From positions 1 to 15,514 of the forward strand of contig WFYK01000196.1 of NCBI GenBank assembly GCA_015490105.1: DNA of 15,514 nucleotides, written 5' to 3'. Numbering within the stretch: position 1 is the first letter of the stretch; each line of letters begins with the position of its first letter. The stretch comes from Aquificaceae bacterium. Its GTDB lineage: Bacteria; Aquificota; Aquificia; Aquificales; Aquificaceae. The position numbers and the translations under genes were made by a program. Shown piece after piece: positions 6,349 to 13,640 of this stretch. The notes beneath the pieces are model-generated. The model worked only from the letters and a program-made list of their open reading frames with translations. It did not search any database and was not told where the DNA came from.

Positions 6349-7926
6349 ATGTTTTCCTACACTATGGGAATAGTCTGGCAGGCCCTCGAAGTTTACAGAA
6401 AGTCCATGGACATACACAACAGGAACGTTATAAACGTTAACAATCCCGACTACGTTCAAGAGGATCCCGAGATAGAAAGTTTCGCCCCCGCGGGAGTGGC
6501 TTTCGAAAGGGTGAGGAGGGATCAGAACGTCTACCTTCTCGGTGTTAGAAACACAAAGCTCTCCCTCGTTGAGTATCTGAGGGAAAGGAAGTCTTACTTA
6601 GGAAACGTGGAAGGGATCTTTCAAGAGCTTTTCGAAGGGCTCGGCTTGAATGACTACGTAAACCGCTTCTTCAAGGCCTACCAGGATCTTATGAAAGAAC
6701 CCACTAACACGGGAGCCAAAAATGAACTCGTAAACTCCGCAAAAGCTCTTAGTGACTTTCTCAGGAATAGATCCAAGGATATAGATAGGATAGACGCGAG
6801 CTTGGACTTTAACCTCAGAGAATCTGTCAGGAAAGCCAACGAGATAATAAGAAAGCTCTATGTTCTGAATAAGGACATAACGGTTACCTACGCCCAAACT
6901 TACGCAAACGGTCAGGATTACAAAAACATACTCGACACGAGAGACAAATACCTAAGAGAACTCTCGGAGCTTATAAACATCCAGATACAGGAAGACGAGA
7001 TAGGTAGGGTCAAGGTAATAACCTCGAAAGGTTTCGTTCTCGTTGACTACACGGACTCCTACTGGCAGTTGAACTACAGCGGAGGCAAACTCTACTGGGT
7101 TCCCCAGGAGGGCACGCCTACCGAGATCACCAACGTGATCGAGTCAGGAAAGATAAAAGCTTACTTGGACGCCAGAAGTGACCTTGCTCGCTTCAAAGGG
7201 GAACTTGGAGATATAGCGGAGTATCTCATATCTACCGTAAAAATTCCCAGGGAAAAGTCCGGAACGTGGTATCTTGTAAAGAACGTATCCGATAACACCC
7301 AGCCCTTGAATACCTTTGGCATTAACGGAACTTTAAACTTCTACGATCCTTCAGGGAACCTCATAACCTCAATAACCTACGATACCCTCTCTTTGGATGA
7401 TCTCGCTAACGCTATAAACACGAACGCAACGCTAACGTCCGCGGGCTTTAGCGCAACCGTCGTATCTAACCCCGACGGAACTTACACCATTAGGATCTCC
7501 AACTCAAACCCTGACTATAGGGTGGAGGATACTTCTAAGAACTTTTACGAGAGCTCTCCGGTCTTTAGCGGAACCTCGTTGGCGGACATAGCTCCCGTTT
7601 CTACGCTCAGCAGTGACCTTCAAGACATTAAGTTTGAAGATGCGGACGACTTTAGTGCTTTGGGAACCGCTTGGTGGAACGAGGGGAAAAGGCTCGTAGA
7701 TGTTCTTATAAGTGATATATCAACCACTCAAGCGGATGTAAGCGACAAGCTCAGGATCGAAGAAGCTCTCCTTGAAAACATAAATCAAAAACTCCAAGAG
7801 GCCCAAAGTGTTTCTTTAGACAGGGAGTTTATAGAGATCATGAGACTTCAGAGGACTTACGATGCTATAGCTAAGGTAGTGGTTCGTGTGGATGAACTTC
7901 TGAGAACGACCATAGAGATGGTGTGA
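6349..7926 (+). CDS. flgK: flagellar hook-associated protein 1 (hook-filament junction)
   Basis: FlgK is exported by the flagellar type III system and forms the first junction zone between hook and filament. The N-terminal D0 helix (TMGIVWQALEVYRKSMDIHN, then RNVINVNNPDYVQ) and the segment FFKAYQDLMKEPTNTGAKNE are FlgK features. The C-terminal D0 helix SLDREFIEIMRLQRTYDAIA with KVVVRVDELL matches the usual conserved tail. Between about residues 300 and 395 there is a beta-rich insert with SLDDLANAINTN and NPDGTYTIRIS, resembling the flagellin hook IN motif also found in the neighbouring FlgL. At 525 residues the length is within the family range. The start abuts the upstream stop and the flgL start follows after 10 nt, indicating one operon. 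Confidence 0.93.
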   Translation: MFSYTMGIVWQALEVYRKSMDIHNRNVINVNNPDYVQEDPEIESFAPAGVAFERVRRDQNVYLLGVRNTKLSLVEYLRERKSYLGNVEGIFQELFEGLGLNDYVNRFFKAYQDLMKEPTNTGAKNELVNSAKALSDFLRNRSKDIDRIDASLDFNLRESVRKANEIIRKLYVLNKDITVTYAQTYANGQDYKNILDTRDKYLRELSELINIQIQEDEIGRVKVITSKGFVLVDYTDSYWQLNYSGGKLYWVPQEGTPTEITNVIESGKIKAYLDARSDLARFKGELGDIAEYLISTVKIPREKSGTWYLVKNVSDNTQPLNTFGINGTLNFYDPSGNLITSITYDTLSLDDLANAINTNATLTSAGFSATVVSNPDGTYTIRISNSNPDYRVEDTSKNFYESSPVFSGTSLADIAPVSTLSSDLQDIKFEDADDFSALGTAWWNEGKRLVDVLISDISTTQADVSDKLRIEEALLENINQKLQEAQSVSLDREFIEIMRLQRTYDAIAKVVVRVDELLRTTIEMV

Positions 7927-7936
7927 GGTGTAAAGG

Positions 7937-9136
7937 ATGAAGGTGCCGGATAACCTTATCTACTCTGTTTTTCAGCGCCAAGATCAGCTTGTTAGAGAGA
8001 ACCTGGTAAAAAAGACCCTTGAGATAGGGACGGGAAAGAGGGTCTTTAACATAGGGGACGATCCGGGGACTACCTACAACATAATCCAGCTAAAAAAGGA
8101 AATCACGGAGCTTTCCCAGTTTTCAAGAAACCGCCTATTTGCGGATGTAAATCTCTCCTACGCGGACTATACCCTCTCCAAAGTAGAGGACTACCTTAAG
8201 GAACTCTACACAAAAACGGTTCAGGCCAAAAGCCAAACCGTAACGCCTGATGCCCTCGTTGCTATGTCCGAGGAGTTTGGGACCGCCATAAGATTTCTGT
8301 TGGACAGAGCCAACGAGCGTCTGGGGGAAAATTACATATTCTCGGGAAGTGCACTGACTACAAAACCCTTCGATAACAACTATGCCTACAGGGGATCTCA
8401 AGAGGAGTTCAACGTTCAAATAGACGCGGAGACCTTCGTTCCCGTCTTTACTTCGGGAGAGGTTGTCTTTACCACCAACGTGGTTGAGCTCGATGCGAGC
8501 TTTGCAAGTCCCGACGATGTATTTACTCTCGGCGGGGACGGTGTAGGACAGATAGATATAACCTATAAAGGAACCACTTACAGCTTTAATTATGACAATG
8601 ACCCTGCCACTCCAGACCCCAGCACACTCCAAGAACTTGTGGATGCGATAAACGCCACCGTAGGTCCTCAGGTGAGAGCCTTCGTTCATGAGAAGGAGGA
8701 CGGAACCTATACCTTGAGGCTTATCCCGGAAGAGACCAGCCAGCCAATAACAGTTGCCTACAATACAGCGGTAACTGACCCTTCGGAGGAACTGGGAAGT
8801 TTCAACTACCTTAACATCTTCCAAATAACGGATCGCATATACAAAAAGCTCCAAGGAGGAATAAACCCCGATGACTCCGATCTTACCGCTATCAACAGAG
8901 CTTACGACCACGTAGCTTTCCAACGCTCACGTATAGGAAGTGTTTTAGCCCAGGTCAAACAGCAAGAGCCCGTCCAACAGAATAAGGAAGATGTTCTCAA
9001 CAAGCAAAAGTCTGACAACGAGGACGCGGACATTTCCCAAAGCATAATGGAATACACGAGATACAGACTTGCCTACGAAGCTCTCATGAGGATCGTAGCG
9101 GACACGAGGGATATGACTATCCTCAAGTATATATGA
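7937..9136 (+). CDS. flgL: flagellar hook-associated protein 3 (hook-filament junction)
   Basis: FlgL forms the second junction zone and is a flagellin homologue. The N-terminal helix starts MKVPDNLIYSVFQRQDQLVR with the ISTGKRV-like segment EIGTGKRVFNIGDDPGTTYN. The conserved NERLGENYIFSGSALTTKPF (residues about 127-146) is the FlgL landmark GxYlFsG..t..pF. The C-terminal helix has ISQSIMEYTRYRLAYEALMR. A beta-rich insert at about residues 195-280 (DITYKGTTYSF, LVDAINATVG, EDGTYTLRL) resembles a flagellin IN motif. At 399 residues it is longer than the roughly 300-320 of enterobacterial FlgL because of this insert. AGG-rich sequence precedes the ATG. Confidence 0.93.
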   Translation: MKVPDNLIYSVFQRQDQLVRENLVKKTLEIGTGKRVFNIGDDPGTTYNIIQLKKEITELSQFSRNRLFADVNLSYADYTLSKVEDYLKELYTKTVQAKSQTVTPDALVAMSEEFGTAIRFLLDRANERLGENYIFSGSALTTKPFDNNYAYRGSQEEFNVQIDAETFVPVFTSGEVVFTTNVVELDASFASPDDVFTLGGDGVGQIDITYKGTTYSFNYDNDPATPDPSTLQELVDAINATVGPQVRAFVHEKEDGTYTLRLIPEETSQPITVAYNTAVTDPSEELGSFNYLNIFQITDRIYKKLQGGINPDDSDLTAINRAYDHVAFQRSRIGSVLAQVKQQEPVQQNKEDVLNKQKSDNEDADISQSIMEYTRYRLAYEALMRIVADTRDMTILKYI

Positions 9137-9164
9137 AGGGTTGAGTTGATAGTATATTTTCAGG

Positions 9165-10220
9165 ATGATTCAAAGGCGCAAGACCCGTCAGATATCGGTG
9201 GGCAACGTCAAAATAGGCGGTGATGCTCCCATCGTTGTTCAATCTATGACCTCCACTAAGACCTCGGATGTTGAAGCTACCCTTGAACAGATAAGGCGCC
9301 TCGCTGACGCGGGATGTGAAATCGTCAGGGTTGCGGTTCCCCATATGGAGGATGTAGAAGCTCTCGAAGACATAGTTAGAAATTCACCCCTTCCCATAAT
9401 AGCGGACATACACTTTGCTCCCAAATACGCTTTCCTCTCCATGGAGAAAGGGGTTCACTGCGTTCGTATAAATCCCGGAAACATAGGTAAAGAGGAAGTT
9501 GTCCGTGAGATCGTAGAGGAGGCTAAAGTAAAAGGTGTAGCCATAAGAATAGGTGTAAACTCCGGTTCTTTGGAAAAGGACCTTCTTGAGAAATACGGCT
9601 ATCCCAGTGCGGAAGCCCTTGCGGAGAGCGCACTCAGGTGGTCGGAAAAGTTTGAAAGGTGGGGCTTTGCCAACTACAAGGTTTCAATAAAGGGATCGGA
9701 CGTTCTTCAAAACGTTAAAGCGAACCTCATATTCGCCCAGGAGACGGACGTTCCGCTCCATATAGGGATAACGGAGGCAGGCTTTGGAAACAAAGGGATA
9801 ATAAAGTCCGCGGTGGGCATAGGTATCCTCCTTTACATGGGTATAGGCGATACGGTGAGGGTATCTTTGACGGACGATCCCGTGGTAGAGGTGGAGACCG
9901 CTTACGAAATACTTCAGTCTTTAGGCTTGAGAAGAAGGGGTATAGAAGTTGTCTCCTGTCCTACATGCGGAAGGATAGAGGTAGATCTTCAAAAGGTAGT
10001 AAAGGAGGTGGAAGGTCTGGTTAAGACCTTTGACAAGCCACTGAAAGTTGCCATAATGGGTTGCGTAGTGAACGCAATAGGGGAAGCCCGAGAAGCGGAC
10101 ATAGGTCTCGCTTGCGGGAGGGGTTTTGCTTGGATCTTCAAGAAGGGAAAACCCATAAGGAAGGTCTCCGAAGAGGAGATGACGAGAGAACTTATAAAGG
10201 AGATTCAAAACTGGTCCTGA
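9165..10220 (+). CDS. ispG: 4-hydroxy-3-methylbut-2-enyl diphosphate synthase
   Basis: IspG (GcpE) is the [4Fe-4S] enzyme that reduces MEcPP to HMBPP in the MEP pathway of isoprenoid synthesis. The TIM-barrel N-terminal part has PIVVQSMTSTKTSDVEATL and PIIADIHFAPKYAF. The cluster ligands are C265 and C268 (SCPTCGR) and C300, with the fourth ligand E307 (GCVVNAIGEA), the same spacing as in E. coli IspG. Length 351 fits the short bacterial form without the plant-type insert. It follows flgL by 28 bp, so read-through from the flagellar genes is possible although the function is unrelated. No Shine-Dalgarno precedes the ATG; an AT-rich TATATT lies 7 nt upstream. The 3' end overlaps the convergent apbE-like gene by 16 nt. 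Confidence 0.97.
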   Translation: MIQRRKTRQISVGNVKIGGDAPIVVQSMTSTKTSDVEATLEQIRRLADAGCEIVRVAVPHMEDVEALEDIVRNSPLPIIADIHFAPKYAFLSMEKGVHCVRINPGNIGKEEVVREIVEEAKVKGVAIRIGVNSGSLEKDLLEKYGYPSAEALAESALRWSEKFERWGFANYKVSIKGSDVLQNVKANLIFAQETDVPLHIGITEAGFGNKGIIKSAVGIGILLYMGIGDTVRVSLTDDPVVEVETAYEILQSLGLRRRGIEVVSCPTCGRIEVDLQKVVKEVEGLVKTFDKPLKVAIMGCVVNAIGEAREADIGLACGRGFAWIFKKGKPIRKVSEEEMTRELIKEIQNWS

Positions 10221-11032
10221 GAACGGATAAGGATAAAGGAAAAGAATCTTCTAAAACTCCCGCTGATGTAGACGTCTCCGCTTTTGTATATCTCAAGAAC
10301 CCCCACGGAAGGATTTTCTTTAAGGAACTTTCTCCTCAAGGTTTTTGGCATAGAAAAGAGGGCGGTAGCGTATGCATCCGCTAAGGTGCAGTTCTTATAG
10401 GCTACGGTTATCTGGATTAGATCTTTGTCCTTTTGAAGTATATGTTTCTTGTGGTAGTTTCCGGAAGTGGAAAGGCACACGTCTTTGGAATTGATCATCT
10501 CCGCCAGGACACCGCCCGATGGGTTTTTTACCGCAAGGAGTCTTCTGTGTCCCCAAACTTTCATGTCTCCAGCCAGACTCAAGAAACCCTCTTTTAGGTT
10601 TAACCTCTCAAAAGCCACCTCTAAGGCGAACCCCTTGCCTATGCCTCCAGGATCTAATTGGGCTCTTTTGCGAAATCTCACCCTACCATCTTTTAAAAGA
10701 ATGTCCTCAGGGGATGCACCACTTTCGTGAAGTATGTTGAAGTATCCGTAAGTTTTTTTCCACGCTCTTTTAGCTTCCTCGAGGAACCTGTAGGTCAGGG
10801 GTGATACCTCTATCCATTCCTTATGGGCTCTTTTGTTCAAGAGACTAACTTCCGAGTCTTCTAAAAAGGGGCCTAGCCTTTCTTCTACTTCCTTCATTAT
10901 GCGATATGCCCTGTAGGTGTCTTCCTCGGAGGGTAGATCTACTATCGCGTAAGTTCCCATCAGGAAGAAAACTTTCTCGACACTAAAAGAAAAACTAAAA
11001 AGGAGGAGAACTACCGCGGTCAGGACTCCCAA
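10205..11032 (-). CDS. ApbE-family FAD:protein FMN transferase-like protein, secreted
   Basis: ApbE enzymes cleave FAD and attach FMN to Ser/Thr of target proteins outside the cytoplasm. Seen here: a hydrophobic signal segment at residues 1-17 without a lipobox cysteine, MGTYAIVD at 25-32, LDPGGIGKGFALE at 126-138, LSLAGDMKVWG at 151-161, LSTSGNY at 187-193 and LADAYATALF near 217-225 with the metal-ligand Asp and Thr retained. The usual HxxDPxTG loop after TSGxY is replaced by KHILQKDKDL, so substrate handling may differ. The start is TTG 11032, overlapping the gamma-CA gene by 13 nt with AAGGA upstream; the next in-frame ATG would delete the signal segment. At 275 residues it is on the short side. 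No obvious flavinylation target (Rnf, Nqr, FMN-binding domain) lies in the window. Confidence 0.87.
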   Translation of the reverse strand: MGVLTAVVLLLFSFSFSVEKVFFLMGTYAIVDLPSEEDTYRAYRIMKEVEERLGPFLEDSEVSLLNKRAHKEWIEVSPLTYRFLEEAKRAWKKTYGYFNILHESGASPEDILLKDGRVRFRKRAQLDPGGIGKGFALEVAFERLNLKEGFLSLAGDMKVWGHRRLLAVKNPSGGVLAEMINSKDVCLSTSGNYHKKHILQKDKDLIQITVAYKNCTLADAYATALFSMPKTLRRKFLKENPSVGVLEIYKSGDVYISGSFRRFFSFILIRSQDQF

Positions 11033-11550
11033 CCTTTATCCTTCATGTAAGCGTTCTTGTAAGCCACGTAGTTCTTAGCGGACTCCTTTATAAGCTCTAT
11101 CTCTTCTTCTTTCAAGTCTCTTACTATCTTTGCGGGAACACCCGCTACCAGGACACCTGAAGGGATCTTCTTGTTGGGGGTGACAAGCGCCCCCGCTCCT
11201 ACCAAAACAAAGTCTTCTATCTCAACGCCGTCCATTATCACCGCACCCATACCTACAAGTATGTGATTGTGAAGAACACAGCCGTGGAGAACAGCCCTGT
11301 GTCCGACGGTCACATCGTTTCCGATTATGGTGGGATGAGTCTCGTGGGTAACGTGAACAACGCTGTTGTCTTGAATGTTGGTCCTCTCGCCTATTCTTAT
11401 GTAGTTCACGTCTCCCCTTATGACCGTGCCGAACCACACGCTCGAATCTTTACCTATTTCCACGTCACCTATAATCACCACGTTTTCTGAAAGATATACG
11501 CTCGGATCTATCTTAGGGACCTTACCCTTGTAAGCCTTTATCAGTGCCAT
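11020..11550 (-). CDS. gamma-class carbonic anhydrase family protein (YrdA/CamH type)
   Basis: The protein is a left-handed beta-helix of hexapeptide repeats (VVIIGDVEIGKDSSVWFGTV and later repeats) with a C-terminal helix, 176 residues, normal for the short family. The zinc ligands of gamma carbonic anhydrase appear as H66 (VHVTHE), H84 and H89 (GHRAVLHGC). The active-site R45 and D47 (VIRGDV) and Q60/D61 (NIQDN) are present, while the acidic loop of the archaeal Cam enzyme is absent, as in CamH-type proteins. Members either interconvert CO2 and bicarbonate or are inactive relatives, so activity is plausible but unproven. It is in one unit with a biotin-dependent carboxyltransferase, which uses carboxyl groups derived from bicarbonate. 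AAGG lies 7 nt before the ATG. Confidence 0.92.
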   Translation of the reverse strand: MALIKAYKGKVPKIDPSVYLSENVVIIGDVEIGKDSSVWFGTVIRGDVNYIRIGERTNIQDNSVVHVTHETHPTIIGNDVTVGHRAVLHGCVLHNHILVGMGAVIMDGVEIEDFVLVGAGALVTPNKKIPSGVLVAGVPAKIVRDLKEEEIELIKESAKNYVAYKNAYMKDKGWES

Positions 11551-11758
11551 AGTGGGCCTTTATTTTATCCTTGAACTTCAGGCCGATCCAAATACCGACC
11601 GCGATAAGGGTTAGCAGTAAAGCCACGTAGACGGAGGTCTTTCCGAGAACCCTGTTTAAAGTATCCCAAAGAAACAAAAAAAGAAGGTAGAAACCGTAAA
11701 GAACGAACAGGAAAGAGACGATTTTCCACAGTTCTTTGAGCAGGTGTTCAGGGTTCAA
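11522..11758 (-). CDS. small two-helix membrane protein of unknown function
   Basis: I do not recognise this 78-residue protein. It has two predicted membrane helices, about residues 13-32 (VSFLFVLYGFYLLFLFLW) and 42-60 (SVYVALLLTLIAVGIWIGLK), joined by a short loop with NRVLGK and ending in a basic tail KFKDKIKAHYGTDKG; the positive charge suggests the tail is cytoplasmic. The start is TTG 11758, overlapping the receiver gene by 11 nt, with GGGAGG at 11768-11773 (9 nt away). The end overlaps the gamma-CA gene by 29 nt. The dense overlap on both sides supports it as a real gene of the unit. Confidence 0.75.
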   Translation of the reverse strand: MNPEHLLKELWKIVSFLFVLYGFYLLFLFLWDTLNRVLGKTSVYVALLLTLIAVGIWIGLKFKDKIKAHYGTDKGLQG

Positions 11759-12107
11759 ACCTCAGAGCCTCCCGAAGCACGGATCTGGGATCCGATACCA
11801 TCTGACCGTTTGAGACTACAAGATCCGCCCCTGAAGACAGAGCGGACCTTTGAAGTTCCACATTTTTATGCCCACAGTAGCCTATCACTTTAACCTCCGG
11901 GGAGTTTTCCTTTATTCTCTTGATTAAATTCAGAGCGGAGGGAGACGCTTCGAGGTTTATAAAAACAGCGGAAAAGTCTCCTTTCGACAGCAATTCTTCG
12001 ATCCTGTTCCACCCCAAAGCTTTTTCCACCTCAATACCGAGACCTCTCAAGATAGAAGACACCTTCGAAGACATCATCAAGTTTCCGTCTATTAAAACCA
12101 CCTTCAT
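11748..12107 (-). CDS. degenerate response-regulator receiver domain protein
   Basis: A stand-alone receiver-like domain of 119 residues with alternating strand and helix pattern: MKVVLIDGNLMMSSKVSSIL at the N-terminus, FSAVFINLEASPSALNLIKR in the middle, EVKVIGYCGH, and SGADLVVSNGQM near the end. In true receivers the first strand ends in an acidic pair, strand 3 ends in the phosphorylated Asp, and strand 5 ends in an invariant Lys. Here they are D7-G8, N51 and N100, so aspartyl phosphorylation is not expected. It may bind a partner constitutively (pseudo-receiver). It starts with ATG inside the cupin stop (ATGA overlap). No histidine kinase or output domain is nearby. Confidence 0.82.
   Translation of the reverse strand: MKVVLIDGNLMMSSKVSSILRGLGIEVEKALGWNRIEELLSKGDFSAVFINLEASPSALNLIKRIKENSPEVKVIGYCGHKNVELQRSALSSGADLVVSNGQMVSDPRSVLREALRFEP
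11768..11773 (-). promoter_or_regulatory. ribosome binding site for the membrane protein gene
   Basis: GGGAGG on the minus strand, inside the end of the receiver gene, 9 nt before TTG 11758. It is the main support for the non-ATG start. Confidence 0.55.
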
Positions 12108-12471
12108 TTGATCTCCACCTTGACCACGTCTTTCCCGTCAAACTGAGGGCTGAAGGTAGCAAGTATAACCGAGATCTCCGCGGAGTTAGTGTAAAAGTGA
12201 ACAGTCCCTGCGGGTATAAATAGAAAATCTCCCGCCTCCATGGTGTAGGTCTTTCCGTCGAGGTATATGGTTCCTTTGCCCTCTATCAGATAAACGCTAA
12301 GATCGTGATCCGCGTGGTAGTGGGGTTGCTCCGCGGTCTTTATGAATACGAGATACTGGCTTGAATACTTGCCGTTTTTTATGTTAACCGCAAGAAAGCC
12401 TTCGGTTTTCTTTTTCCCCTCTTCTATGGCTTCCTTTAGATCTTTGGGACCTTCCGGATAAATCACCTTCA

Positions 12472-12472
<1 letters not shown>
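12104..12472 (-). CDS. small cupin-domain protein
   Basis: A single-domain cupin of 122 residues. Motif 1 is HYHADHDLSVYLIEGKG, giving likely metal ligands H52 and H54 plus D58 or H57 (numbered from the upstream GTG); motif 2 is AGDFLFIPAGTVHFY with H93. Small cupins of this kind bind a metal or a small acid or sugar, and the substrate cannot be told. The start is either ATG 12472, which overlaps the sucC stop as TGATG and has a GGTGG 6 nt upstream, or GTG 12475, one codon earlier; I chose the ATG. Tight coupling to sucC hints at a role in organic-acid or acyl-CoA metabolism, but that is inference. Confidence 0.87.
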
Positions 12473-13626
<1,154 letters not shown>

Positions 13627-13628
13627 GG

Positions 13629-13640
13629 CACCTCCTCCTT
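13629..13640 (-). promoter_or_regulatory. strong ribosome binding site for sucC
   Basis: AAGGAGGAGGTG on the minus strand fills the 13-bp gap between the carboxyltransferase gene and sucC. It is the most extended anti-Shine-Dalgarno match in the minus-strand unit and suggests high SucC output. Confidence 0.8.

Noticed and set aside
8135..8923. Long open frame of 262 codons on the minus strand opposite flgL
   Set aside because: It lies wholly inside flgL, has no recognisable domain or ribosome binding site, and its composition is that of an antisense shadow of a codon-biased gene.
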